A stretch of 64,000 bases of DNA from Pseudocolwellia sp048296855 (GTDB lineage Bacteria; Pseudomonadota; Gammaproteobacteria; Enterobacterales; Alteromonadaceae), in the NCBI GenBank assembly GCA_048296855.1, contig CP182631.1. One strand, given 5' to 3'. The position numbers were made by a program, and so were the translations under genes. Each line of letters opens with the position of its first letter. The first letter of the stretch is position 1. The notes beneath the pieces were generated by a model. It worked only from the letters and a program-made list of their open reading frames with translations, was not told the origin of the DNA and did not search any database. This document shows positions 45,311-54,337 of this stretch, piece after piece.

Positions 45311-45346
45311 TAATGGTTACCGTAACATTTGCTACGGTAACCATTA
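45311..45346. terminator. Hairpin between convergent CorA operon and CPA2 antiporter
   Basis: A perfect 14-bp inverted repeat TAATGGTTACCGTA (45311-45324) with TACGGTAACCATTA (45333-45346), 8-nt loop, between converging genes. T-tracts are weak on both sides, so this is a stable 3'-end structure rather than a textbook terminator. Confidence 0.65.
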
Positions 45347-45352
45347 AGTTAC

Positions 45353-46519
45353 TTAACTTTTTGTCTCTTCGTATTTTATTAATTTCTTACTTAAAGCAAT
45401 CCACAGCGGGCTAATAAGTAACGATAAAGCAATAACACAAATCGCTAACTGATAACCATATTGATTAATAATATTTGCTTGATTACCCACTGCCGCTAAC
45501 ACAAAACTGAACTCTCCTATTTGCGATAACAAAGCGCCAGCGTATAAACTTTCTTTCCACGAAAAATTAGAAATTTTCAAAATACCCGCATTAATAAAAG
45601 TATTGGTTATTAACGCCGCCAACACTAATGATATAACTTGAATCCAATTAGCCATTAAAAAATCAACATCAAGCATCATTCCCACCGAGATAAAAAACAA
45701 TGCCACAAAAAGCACTTTTAACGGGTTCAAATTATGATGCACCCACTGCGTTTCTTTGGCTGCACCAATTAACATCCCACCAAGAAAAGCGCCTAAAGCA
45801 GTAGACAGTTCAAACCACGCCGTCAGCATAGACAAACCAAAACAAATACCTAAACCCGCAAATAACTGTAATTCATGATCATGCTTAAGCCACTTAGCTA
45901 ACGGAATATGCACGACTTTTTTCACAATAATAAAAGCTAAAAGTATTGCCGCCACAATAGAGCCAAAAACTTGCTTGCCCATATGGGCACTTTCTACCGC
46001 GTCCGTTTTATATAAACCAATAATAATCAACATAGGAATAATCGCTAAATCTTGCGCAAGCAATATTCCTAATGCGCCTTGGCCAACTTTAGAATCTAAC
46101 GTATTGCTGTCTTGTAGCAGTTTGATCACAATTGCCGTACTGCTTAAACTGATCACAAAACCAATTAAAATAACCCGTTCAATACCCCACTGAAAATACA
46201 AGCCGAGCATCCAAACAAAACCTACACTTAATGCTATTTGTAGCAGAGTACCAAAAATAGCCAGTTTCCAATTTTCTACTAACTTTTTAGCATCGGTTTC
46301 CATACCGACAAAAAACAATAAAAAAACAACACCCGCAGCCCCTAAACGACTAATACTATCGGTATCACTTACCAGTCCCATTCCCCATGGGCCAATCACA
46401 ATACCCACAATTAAATAAGCAACAACATGAGGCTGATGCAATAATTTAAGAGCAAAACCTAGTGCGAGTACAATAAAAATAATACTCACCATTTGCGGCA
46501 TAAAGGGATCTAAATGCAT
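45353..46519 (-). CDS. Monovalent cation:proton antiporter (CPA2 family)
   Basis: A 388-aa membrane protein with about 11-12 helices. CPA2 motifs: VAYLIVGIVIGPWGMGL, LGAAGVVFLLFFVGMETD, SLSSTAIVIKLLQD and LAQDLAIIP with the conserved Gln-Asp of the transport site, and FELSTALGAFLGGMLIG. It lacks the C-terminal TrkA-N/RCK domain of KefB/KefC, so it is the short type. It probably exchanges K+ or Na+ for protons. Divergent from the universal stress protein gene. Confidence 0.9.
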   Translation of the reverse strand: MHLDPFMPQMVSIIFIVLALGFALKLLHQPHVVAYLIVGIVIGPWGMGLVSDTDSISRLGAAGVVFLLFFVGMETDAKKLVENWKLAIFGTLLQIALSVGFVWMLGLYFQWGIERVILIGFVISLSSTAIVIKLLQDSNTLDSKVGQGALGILLAQDLAIIPMLIIIGLYKTDAVESAHMGKQVFGSIVAAILLAFIIVKKVVHIPLAKWLKHDHELQLFAGLGICFGLSMLTAWFELSTALGAFLGGMLIGAAKETQWVHHNLNPLKVLFVALFFISVGMMLDVDFLMANWIQVISLVLAALITNTFINAGILKISNFSWKESLYAGALLSQIGEFSFVLAAVGNQANIINQYGYQLAICVIALSLLISPLWIALSKKLIKYEETKS

Positions 46520-46641
46520 AATTATCCTGTAGTTAAACTGTATTATGGAAAATATAAAAACATGACAAACACTTGAAAAATGGTAAACAAATTAAATTAT
46601 TACGATATACTCAAGTGAAAGTCCTTAAGGTGCAACTATAT

Positions 46642-47496
46642 ATGATAACAGAGCAATTAATTTGGTTTATTGATAGTCGGTTTTATTATCAAAACACGTC
46701 ATTAGAGAAAGTTGTTCAACTTGCCCAAATTCATCAAAAACCTGTAAAAATTGTTATTGACGCAAGTGCACAATTAACAGGCCGCGGATATTGGCATTTA
46801 TTAAATAACAAAGATACATTATCGCAAGAGTTATTAACTACAATAGAACAAAAACAACAGCAATTGCTTAAATTTTTCACCATGAATGCTATTAAAGTTG
46901 AAGTAACTATTAACCAATCAGCAAACTACTTTGCGGCTCTCAGTTCCACAATAAAAAACACAAGCAACAGCCTTGTTATTATAGAAGATAATATTTCAGC
47001 TAAACGTCACCCTATTTTTCAACAACTTACCGATATCAACGCACCTGTTTTACTATTAAATAAAAAAGCGTGGAAACATCCAGTCAACATACTTGCCGCA
47101 GTTGATCCATTACATGAACATGCTCGCCCAGGGAAAATAGACGACAACATCGTATTATTAACGCAACATTGGGCACAAAAATTAACGGCAAAATTAACCG
47201 TAGCTCATTGTTACTACGTTGCGTCAGTACTCACTAAATATAAAAATAAAATACTTGCAATGCATAACGACGGATTAGAAGTTTTTGCAAAAAAACTAAG
47301 ACTCCAAAATGAACAATGCATATTGTTAGAAGGCATTCCAGAAGAAGCCTTAACCGCATACATACAGCACCATCATATTGATGTACTTGCTATGGGATTA
47401 GTGGCGAGAAATAAACTAGAACAATTGTGGATTGGCAGTACAACAACTGCACTATTAAGCGAACCACCTTGTGATGTATTACTGATTAAGCATTAA
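46642..47496 (+). CDS. Tandem universal stress protein (UspE-like)
   Basis: A 284-aa protein with two Usp domains. The second is clearer: VNILAAVDPLHE (strand 1 with Asp), a C-terminal nucleotide-loop region LAMGLVARNKLEQLWIGSTT, and the final strand CDVLLIKH. The first (residues ~3-140) is divergent. The start is placed at the ATG at 46642, which begins ITEQLIWFID and has AAGGTG upstream; a TTG at 46573 would add 23 atypical residues. Next to the divergent CPA2 antiporter. Confidence 0.8.
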   Translation: MITEQLIWFIDSRFYYQNTSLEKVVQLAQIHQKPVKIVIDASAQLTGRGYWHLLNNKDTLSQELLTTIEQKQQQLLKFFTMNAIKVEVTINQSANYFAALSSTIKNTSNSLVIIEDNISAKRHPIFQQLTDINAPVLLLNKKAWKHPVNILAAVDPLHEHARPGKIDDNIVLLTQHWAQKLTAKLTVAHCYYVASVLTKYKNKILAMHNDGLEVFAKKLRLQNEQCILLEGIPEEALTAYIQHHHIDVLAMGLVARNKLEQLWIGSTTTALLSEPPCDVLLIKH

Positions 47497-47530
47497 AAGT
47501 AATTAAATACGAATAAATTGTAGATTTATC

Positions 47531-47569
47531 TTGATATCAAACAGCAAAATACAATACAATCCTCGCGCC
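47531..47569 (+). promoter_or_regulatory. Promoter of tRNA-His
   Basis: TTGATA (47531-47536) and TACAAT (47555-47560) are separated by 18 bp and followed by a GC-rich discriminator (CCTCGCGCC), the usual form of a stringently controlled stable-RNA promoter, 40 bp before the tRNA. Confidence 0.6.
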
Positions 47570-47599
47570 TTATCACTGGGCGCTTCAAGTAATATCAGT

Positions 47600-47676
47600 G
47601 GTGGCTATAGCTCAGTTGGTAGAGCCCCGGATTGTGATTCCGGTTGTCGAGGGTTCAAGTCCCTTTAGCCACCCCA
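47600..47676 (+). tRNA. tRNA-His (anticodon GTG)
   Basis: Complete cloverleaf closely like E. coli tRNA-His: an extra G(-1) at 47600, acceptor GTGGCTA with TAGCCAC, D-arm with AGCTCAGTTGGTAGAGC, anticodon loop TTGTGAT giving GTG, T-arm GAGGG-TTCAAGT-CCCTT, and an encoded CCA at 47674-47676. Confidence 0.96.
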
Positions 47677-47798
47677 TTTTTTAAATCAAAATACTTTCAT
47701 CACTTTCACTAAAATCTAAATATTCCGTTCACAAGTTCTTATATAACTTAATAAACGCTAAACATTAGTTACGTCAAAAAGTATTTCTTTCATTATTT

Positions 47799-48027
47799 AA
47801 CCTCAACTCGGGTTAATGAATGTTAGCGAATGAATTAAAGTTATTATTTATCAAAAATTTAATATGTATCGTTGTTTTCCTAAGCTATATTAGCTTCTCA
47901 ACATTGATATTTTTGTGTATAACAAGGCGAATTTTTCTATCTAATAGCTGGCTATTAGTAATAAATTCAACGAAGTTAGACGTAAAAATAGCTTGTTGAG
48001 TAACTTTGCTTATCCCGAGCTGAGGTT
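47799..48027. repeat. MITE-like 229-bp inverted-repeat element
   Basis: The ends are a 14-bp inverted repeat with one mismatch: AACCTCAACTCGGG (47799-47812) and CCCGAGCTGAGGTT (48014-48027). Inside is a further hairpin (CTAATAGC-TG-GCTATTAG) nested in longer imperfect dyads (AACAAG...CTTGTT). No coding frame is present. The right end overlaps the stop codon of the Bcr/CflA gene. This accounts for most of the otherwise gene-free stretch from tRNA-His to that gene; the ~120 bp before it shows nothing recognisable. Confidence 0.6.
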
Positions 48028-49234
48028 ATTTAACTTTTGAAAAACTCACTAATAAAATAATGCCCACAACGGTAGATGCAAACATCATAGTTGCCATTGG
48101 CATTAATGTGCCGTTGTGTAATAACGTGGTTATCCAGCCGACTATTGAAGCAAATAAAAATTGTGATGTACCCAATACTGCATTAGCTGTACCGCTACCT
48201 GTTGGAAAATGATCCATATAACAAGACATAATATTAGCAACAATTAACCCTTGTGAACCTACAGAAAACATCACTAAACATACAACTACTGGCAATGGTG
48301 TATTGAATAAAAAAGCGGCAATAAATAGTGATAAGTTAGCAATAAATTGAATGCACACTCCAACTTTCAAAATTTTAACCGGTTGAGTTGTTTTTAATTT
48401 TTGAGCTGTTATACGATTAAATATCGCCATTACAATAATATTAGCACCAAAAAGAATGGGATAAATTTCTGGTTCTACTTCATAAAGGGTCATATAAACA
48501 AACGGAGATTCCGTTAAAAAAGCAAACATTGACGAAAAGCTTAAGGCACCAAAAAATAAAAAGCCAAGCGCTTCTTTATTTTTAAATACTACAATATATT
48601 GCTGACTAATTTTTTTAAGCGTGTTTAGCGTAAATTTACTGGTTTGTTGATTCGTCTCTTTAAACATTAGCGTATTTAATATTAACAATACCCCACCAAA
48701 TACCGTTAAAAATAAAAAGATAGAACGCCAACCATAAAAATTATGTAAAACAGCACCTACAATAGGAGCAAGAACAGGTGCCGCCATCATAATTAAACCG
48801 ATCAAAGCAAAAAGCCCCGCCGCTTTTGCACCATCATATGTATCTCTAACAATAGCACCAACAACAACTAAAGCCATGCCCGCACCAATAGCTTGTATAA
48901 ACCTAAGCCACATAACTTGTTGAATATTAGTGCTGTAGTAAATAGCTAAGGAAGAAAATAAAAAAACAACAAGCCCTATTGTCGAAACAAATTTTCGTCC
49001 TTTAAAGTCAGAAATTGGCCCCCCAAACAACTGACCAAATGCAGTACCTAATAAAAAAATACCTAATGTTTGTTCTATCACATGCACATTAACACTAAGG
49101 CTTTCAGCCATGGCAGGTATTGCTGGTAAATAACTGTCTAATGAAAATGGTGTAATGCCGACCAAAAGTGCTAACAAAACAGCTAACCACTTATCTGACA
49201 GTATTTGTTTAGGAGATGATTTTTCTAATGACAT
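48026..49234 (-). CDS. Bcr/CflA-family drug-resistance MFS exporter
   Basis: A 12-helix major facilitator of about 402 aa. Family hallmarks: ITPFSLDSYLPAIPAMAESL in helix 1, LLGTAFGQLFGGPISDFKGRK (motif A), GAGMALVVVGAIVRDTYDG and APVLAPIVGAVL (motif C). Members export drugs such as bicyclomycin and some peptides or sulfonamides; the substrate here is unknown. The ATG at 49234 is chosen over the GTG at 49243; neither has a strong ribosome site. The stop codon coincides with the end of a repeat element. Confidence 0.9.
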   Translation of the reverse strand: MSLEKSSPKQILSDKWLAVLLALLVGITPFSLDSYLPAIPAMAESLSVNVHVIEQTLGIFLLGTAFGQLFGGPISDFKGRKFVSTIGLVVFLFSSLAIYYSTNIQQVMWLRFIQAIGAGMALVVVGAIVRDTYDGAKAAGLFALIGLIMMAAPVLAPIVGAVLHNFYGWRSIFLFLTVFGGVLLILNTLMFKETNQQTSKFTLNTLKKISQQYIVVFKNKEALGFLFFGALSFSSMFAFLTESPFVYMTLYEVEPEIYPILFGANIIVMAIFNRITAQKLKTTQPVKILKVGVCIQFIANLSLFIAAFLFNTPLPVVVCLVMFSVGSQGLIVANIMSCYMDHFPTGSGTANAVLGTSQFLFASIVGWITTLLHNGTLMPMATMMFASTVVGIILLVSFSKVK

Positions 49235-49445
49235 GAAACCCACTTGATTATATAAAGATGATAATTAAAGCTAATGACGAAAAATGAAGAATACGACGTG
49301 ATAAAAATAAGATGCATTATAAAAACAATATTGCATCGTTACTTCCCATCTGTACTACAATATGAAGGTTAATTATACCTTGAGTCCCAATGTAATGTAA
49401 GCAAGTAACTCTTTGTTTAATCAAAATCAAATTAAGGACAGTAAT

Positions 49446-50468
49446 TTGTACCTTCTAAAAAAAGTTTCAAGAAACTGCATAATCTTGAGCGTGTTTTGTT
49501 CGATTTTCCTACCACATACATTATATGCGGCATCTTTTATTGAAAATAGCCGATGGTCTATTGATGCTTCCACTCGAATAACCCACAACGCAGATAAAAA
49601 TAAAAATGCTTTTATGCATGTTATAGGGTTAGATTTTCATAGTATTTTTAGTAATGCGACACAAGACATAGGCACCCTTACCTTTCAACCTTATATTGTT
49701 AAGTTAAATAACGAACAAAAAGCACCGTTTATTTTTGATGATGGCAACGACACACAACTTACATGGCGTATTGCTAATTTTAACTATACGGGCTTAAGCC
49801 AAGGTAAATTCAATATTCGAGTGGGCCACTTTGAAGTACCTTTCGGTTTAGAGTACCAAATAGACACCAATGGCACCTTACGCCAACTCACAACAAGTGA
49901 TCGCGGAATAAAAGCAGATTGGGGGGTATCAGTAAACGGAATTTTACCTAATTTAGAATATGAAATAGCGCTAACTCGCGGTTCTGGTAATGAAGTTAAA
50001 AGCACTGGCAATCCCCATATATTTTCAGGCCGTGTAGGCACCCTTGGTAATAAAAACCTAGTCGCAGGAATATCTTGGTTTACCGGTGATGTATTAGATG
50101 GAAATGGTATTACAAACCGCAAAAAAATAGGAATAGATGCTTCCTATTATTATTACCAATGGCAATTTATGTTTGAATCGTCTATTGGTAAAACAGCAGG
50201 AAACGATACACTCAATTCTTTTGCTGAAACACGATGGAAAAACCCACAAGAAAATCTTTCAAGCTATTTTCAATTAGGTTATCAAAACACTGAAACTAAC
50301 CACGAGGTAAATAATAAAACCCACTCAACAAGTTATTGGTTAGTTGGTATTCAATGGCTAAGTTATCAAGGCTTTGACGTTAGTGCCCAATACAAAAACA
50401 AGTTAAAAGACACGCCAACAATAGACATTAGTCCTCTTTTAAGTGTACAACTTAGGTATAGAATGTAG
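49446..50468 (+). CDS. Outer-membrane beta-barrel (porin-like) protein of unknown family
   Basis: A predicted exported barrel of 340 aa. From the chosen TTG start it has a signal peptide (YLLKKVSRNCIILSVFCSIF... ending L-Y-A-A). Many amphipathic strands follow (FNIRVGHFEVPFGLEYQ, YYYYQWQFMFESSIG, YWLVGIQWLS) and the C-terminus is VQLRYRM. The GHFEVPFGLEYQ stretch resembles phosphate-selective or alginate-type porins (f-P-F-G). The TTG at 49446 is favoured by an AAGGA ribosome site 7 nt upstream; an earlier TTG at 49413 has none. It is 56 bp from the next gene, possibly one operon. Confidence 0.7.
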   Translation: MYLLKKVSRNCIILSVFCSIFLPHTLYAASFIENSRWSIDASTRITHNADKNKNAFMHVIGLDFHSIFSNATQDIGTLTFQPYIVKLNNEQKAPFIFDDGNDTQLTWRIANFNYTGLSQGKFNIRVGHFEVPFGLEYQIDTNGTLRQLTTSDRGIKADWGVSVNGILPNLEYEIALTRGSGNEVKSTGNPHIFSGRVGTLGNKNLVAGISWFTGDVLDGNGITNRKKIGIDASYYYYQWQFMFESSIGKTAGNDTLNSFAETRWKNPQENLSSYFQLGYQNTETNHEVNNKTHSTSYWLVGIQWLSYQGFDVSAQYKNKLKDTPTIDISPLLSVQLRYRM

Positions 50469-50524
50469 TACTGAAAAAGATTTATAATACTATGCTTCAG
50501 GCAGCACAAATAAGTAAGTGAATT

Positions 50525-51391
50525 ATGTCTCATAGAAAAAAGCTCTCCAAGAAGAAAATAGCGCTTGGACTCACCATTATCATTGTTATTTCTTACCATG
50601 TTTTACTTGCTTATGTTAATCATCAGTTAGAGCACAGAAAATATCTCGACACCTATCAAAATTGCAATAAAATTTGGTCTGCTCGCGGACTTTACAATCA
50701 GAGAAGCGAGCAAAATTCTTTGGTTAGTATGAGGCGAGCATTTGAACACGGAGCCATTGGTGCCGAAGTCGATTTTCATTTTGATGTAGATTTAGATCAA
50801 TTTATTATTTCGCATGACCATCCTAAAAAAGATGCTAATGGGAAATATGTTTATCCCAAAAAGTCGGGAAAACTTTTAACATTGAAGCACTTTTTATCCG
50901 AGTTGGGTAAAGACAAATACTTTTGGTTAGACTATAAAAACCTAGATAAATTAAATGAAGAACAAACTCAGCAAGCAATCACCCGACTTTTAAGCATTAC
51001 TAAATTAGATAATATTAAAGATCGTTTATATATTGAGGGTTCAAACCCCAGTATTTTATCGCAATATACAAATGCAGGTTTTAAAACAATTCTGGCAATA
51101 TTTCCTTTAAAAGAAAATAATATATTAGCCTCTTTATCACTAAACATTTATAAAATCGGCTTCTCTTTTTATAACATTACAGCCATGGCAATGGGGTATG
51201 GTGAAATCGGAAATTCAACATATGGTGAAAAAGGTCAAAAAATTCTAGGTAATATTCCAATATTTATATTTCATGTACCAGTCCATATGGAAACAATTCA
51301 GCCACTAGTTAATAACAACAATGTGCGAGTTGCCTTAATAGGAAAAGATTTAAGTATCAATCGTTTTAATGTCAACACTTGTTATGATTGA
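50525..51391 (+). CDS. GDPD/PLC-like phosphodiesterase, membrane-anchored, first catalytic His replaced
   Basis: A 288-aa protein with a basic N-terminus and signal anchor (residues ~12-32). The following domain resembles a glycerophosphodiester phosphodiesterase TIM barrel: ENSLVSM-like helix start, GAIGAEVDFHFDVD with metal ligands Glu81 and Asp83, ISHDHP with His97, and YFWLDYKN. The usual H-R-G at the beginning is A53-R54-G55, so one of two catalytic histidines is missing and activity is uncertain. It would act in the periplasm. It may be co-transcribed with the preceding outer-membrane protein. Confidence 0.6.
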   Translation: MSHRKKLSKKKIALGLTIIIVISYHVLLAYVNHQLEHRKYLDTYQNCNKIWSARGLYNQRSEQNSLVSMRRAFEHGAIGAEVDFHFDVDLDQFIISHDHPKKDANGKYVYPKKSGKLLTLKHFLSELGKDKYFWLDYKNLDKLNEEQTQQAITRLLSITKLDNIKDRLYIEGSNPSILSQYTNAGFKTILAIFPLKENNILASLSLNIYKIGFSFYNITAMAMGYGEIGNSTYGEKGQKILGNIPIFIFHVPVHMETIQPLVNNNNVRVALIGKDLSINRFNVNTCYD

Positions 51392-51665
51392 GGGCAACCT
51401 CCCTTTAAAGAATAAGAACACCGAGCACTTTAATTTAGAGCGTGTTGACCTTTTGGATATAAATTTTATTTAAATTAAACGCGATTTAATTTAGGCGTTG
51501 GATTGTGGCATAGCCATTTTATGTAAATAGAGCAACAAGAATAAAGCTTTTCAAGACAGGCATAAACTTAAAAAACATCTACAATAGTATAAGGGCAAGT
51601 TGATACCTTTATAATTCAAGCTGATATTATCCTCTTTAAAGTTTACAACCTATATACGAAATCTA
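51392..51665. other. Intergenic region with an AT-rich hairpin
   Basis: No coding frame. A 9-bp perfect stem TAAATTAAA (51471-51479) with TTTAATTTA (51485-51493) around CGCGA is the only structure I see. The region must carry the promoter for the periplasmic protein/GGDEF operon. Confidence 0.4.
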
Positions 51666-52298
51666 ATGGCAGATATATTCATGAAAAATAAAATTAATGC
51701 CGTAATACTATTGTTGATCATTGAGGTATTTACTCTATCAACAGTTCATGCTGCCTTTTGTTCCTTAAGAGATCCCATCTCTGCTATCCAAATGATCTAC
51801 GATCAAGGCTATCAATTTCGTTCTGTTGTCACTACCGTTACCGAAGAAGACCGCCAAACCGTTAGACAACAACTACCTTTTACGATTCATCAAAGTGAAG
51901 TGGGTAAACATACATTATATATACTTTATAAAGATGATAAGCATGTAGGTTTTTTACAAGCTCGGTCTGAATGGGCAAAATGGGGCTTAGTTGAAATTGC
52001 ATGGGCAATGAATGTTGATAGAAGTATCAAAGGCTTTTATTTCCAACGCTGTCGTAGCCCCGAATGTAACGACAATACAATACAACGCATTAATAAGGTA
52101 TTAAAAGGTAAAACACTCTCACAATTAAAAGTATTACTCAGTAAAAAGGGAGAAATGCTTTCACCAGAAGGAAAAAGGGCTTTTAGTCAAACTCCTCAAC
52201 TTGCGTTATTAACGCTACGTTCAGCATTAAAAACACTCGCTATTACCGATATCAGCTGGAAAAAAGATATTGAACAAATTGCAGCTATTAATCATTAA
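51666..52298 (+). CDS. Predicted periplasmic protein of unknown function, upstream of a GGDEF protein
   Basis: A 210-aa protein with a signal peptide ending V-H-A (start at 51666 or, giving a more typical signal peptide, at 51681). The mature part has CSLRDPISAIQMIYDQGYQF, LYILYKDDKHVGFLQARSEW, an aromatic stretch and a Cys pair (QRCRSPECND). The central part is vaguely like small FMN-binding domains of the RnfG/NqrC type, but I cannot assign it. The stop codon is 9 bp before the GGDEF/EAL gene, so it may be the periplasmic signal partner of that membrane protein. Confidence 0.6.
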   Translation: MADIFMKNKINAVILLLIIEVFTLSTVHAAFCSLRDPISAIQMIYDQGYQFRSVVTTVTEEDRQTVRQQLPFTIHQSEVGKHTLYILYKDDKHVGFLQARSEWAKWGLVEIAWAMNVDRSIKGFYFQRCRSPECNDNTIQRINKVLKGKTLSQLKVLLSKKGEMLSPEGKRAFSQTPQLALLTLRSALKTLAITDISWKKDIEQIAAINH

Positions 52299-52307
52299 AG
52301 AGCGCCC

Positions 52308-54308
52308 ATGAGAATAAGAAGCTATCTCGCTTTACTTGTATTTTCATGCTTACTCGGTGCTTACACCTTAGAACAAGTATTAGGTTATTATTTTGATCAT
52401 GTTCAAACGTTAGCTGAAAAATACAGCAAAAGTTTATTATGGGCTAAAGATCTTGAGCGTATTGAAAACAGTGCCGCTCAGTTCTTAGTATCAACCGATT
52501 TAGTCGTGGCGTCAGGCAACACCTATCTTATTTATGGCGCAAAAAACATGGGGTATTATCTCAGCAATGAGCTTGCCGCAATATCTACTGAAAATCACTT
52601 TAAACAGTTTGCTACTGAAATTAAACGATCGCTTGTCAATGTAGATAAAATTAATGACTACCTCGACATTGTTGGATCTATTCCCTTAGATCAACTCGAA
52701 ACACGTTTAAGTACCTTACTCGAAGAATACGATCCTATCAGCTTAACTTTATCTGAAGATATTCAGTTGCTATTACAGGAAACAAATACCCTTATCACTC
52801 AAGAAGCCCTTAACCTCGAAACAGAAAAGCGCTTTATGAACAAAATTAGGTGGATCGCCCGAGGTATATTTTTCTTACTTATTGTCGCTTTATGGTGGTG
52901 GGCAAATAGCAAAATTTGCAAACCCCTTAATGGTTTAATTTATTCATCGCACCGCGCACTAGCAGGTGACGATTTTAAAGCCACCAACAATGCACCAACA
53001 GAAATTATAGAACTGAGTAATGATTTTAAACACTTAACACAAACGCTTTTTCATCAAGCATCTCACGACCCTTTAACTGAACTCCAAAACCGACGAGCAT
53101 TTGAACGTAATTTAAATGAAATAATAAACGACAAAGCACACAACTACTTTTTATGTTTTATCGATTTAGATTATTTTAAAACCATTAACGACACCTGTGG
53201 CCATGCTGCAGGTGATGACATACTCGTAAGTGTGGCTCGAATATTAAAAAGCAACGTGCGGGCCTACGACACTGTAGCTAGATTAGGCGGTGATGAATTC
53301 GCCATTTTAATTAAAAATTGTGGTGTTGAAAAAACAATGCAAATTACCAATAACATTAAAGAAAATATTAATGATCTAAGCTACCACTGGGAAGGGGAAA
53401 CCTTTAAATTGAGTGCCAGTATTGGTATTGCACCAAAAATAACTGAAAGTACAACAACCGACCTACTGCACTCTGCTGACGTAGCCTGTAGTTTAGCGAA
53501 AAATGCTGGCCGAAATACCATACATTTATTTGATATAAATAATAAAAATCCTTTAGATAAACGCCAAGATATGGTGCCTGTTCAACAAATACATAACGCG
53601 ATAGACAACAACTTATTTGTATTATATAAACAAGACATTGCCCCCCTTCAAAACCAAACAACTGGAAAACACTTTGAAATTTTTCTGCGAATGAAAAATA
53701 CGCAAAGTGAACTCGTTAACCCTGCAAGTTTTTTTCCAATTGCTGAACGTTATCAGTTATCTAGTCAAATAGACCACTGGATTGTTAATGCCGTATGTGA
53801 TCATTTTATTCAGCATCATGAACAACTGGTCAATATTAATACAATAGCTATTAATCTATCTGGGCATTCTTTAATTGATACCGACTTAGAGCTTTTTATT
53901 TCAGAAAAAATGACGAATAACCCTTCAATTGCTGAAAAAATTTGCTTTGAAATACCTCAAGTAACTGCGATGGAAAATGTACAAAGAACTTGTTTATTTA
54001 TAGAGAACATTAAAACGTCAGGTTGTAAGTTTGCCATAGAGACTCTTGGTAAAGGCCAATCTTTCCATACTTCTTTGATAGAGTTTCCAACCAATAAAAT
54101 AAAAATTGATGGCTCCCTTATTAAAAATATGATGGAAAATCCACTTGATTACAGCGCCATTAAATCTATTTGTGCTGTGGCTAAAACAATGAACCAACAA
54201 GTGATCGCTAAACATATTGAAGATAAAAAAGTTGTTGATGCTTTAACTAAACTAGGCGTAGATTATGGGCAAGGTTATTACTTTGCAAAACCTGAGCCTT
54301 TAGCTTAA
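52308..54308 (+). CDS. Membrane diguanylate cyclase with degenerate EAL domain
   Basis: A 666-aa c-di-GMP protein. Transmembrane helix ~1-22, periplasmic helical domain (~25-180), second helix (~183-200), HAMP-like linker (~202-250), GGDEF domain (~250-410) with an intact GGDEF at 327-331 and an allosteric I-site R-A-Y-D (318-321) five residues upstream, then an EAL domain (~425-660). In the EAL domain the signature is E-I-F (457-459) and the usual D-D-F-G is E-T-L-G (578-581), so phosphodiesterase activity is probably lost and the domain may bind c-di-GMP instead. Predicted net activity: c-di-GMP synthesis controlled from the periplasm. Confidence 0.88.
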   Translation: MRIRSYLALLVFSCLLGAYTLEQVLGYYFDHVQTLAEKYSKSLLWAKDLERIENSAAQFLVSTDLVVASGNTYLIYGAKNMGYYLSNELAAISTENHFKQFATEIKRSLVNVDKINDYLDIVGSIPLDQLETRLSTLLEEYDPISLTLSEDIQLLLQETNTLITQEALNLETEKRFMNKIRWIARGIFFLLIVALWWWANSKICKPLNGLIYSSHRALAGDDFKATNNAPTEIIELSNDFKHLTQTLFHQASHDPLTELQNRRAFERNLNEIINDKAHNYFLCFIDLDYFKTINDTCGHAAGDDILVSVARILKSNVRAYDTVARLGGDEFAILIKNCGVEKTMQITNNIKENINDLSYHWEGETFKLSASIGIAPKITESTTTDLLHSADVACSLAKNAGRNTIHLFDINNKNPLDKRQDMVPVQQIHNAIDNNLFVLYKQDIAPLQNQTTGKHFEIFLRMKNTQSELVNPASFFPIAERYQLSSQIDHWIVNAVCDHFIQHHEQLVNINTIAINLSGHSLIDTDLELFISEKMTNNPSIAEKICFEIPQVTAMENVQRTCLFIENIKTSGCKFAIETLGKGQSFHTSLIEFPTNKIKIDGSLIKNMMENPLDYSAIKSICAVAKTMNQQVIAKHIEDKKVVDALTKLGVDYGQGYYFAKPEPLA

Positions 54309-54337
54309 AACACAAAGATACTTAACCTGAACTTTGA

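Noticed and set aside
24227..47676. Genomic island integrated at tRNA-Arg or tRNA-His
   Set aside because: No repeated tRNA 3' end, integrase or change in gene character was seen next to either tRNA; flanking genes are mostly core.
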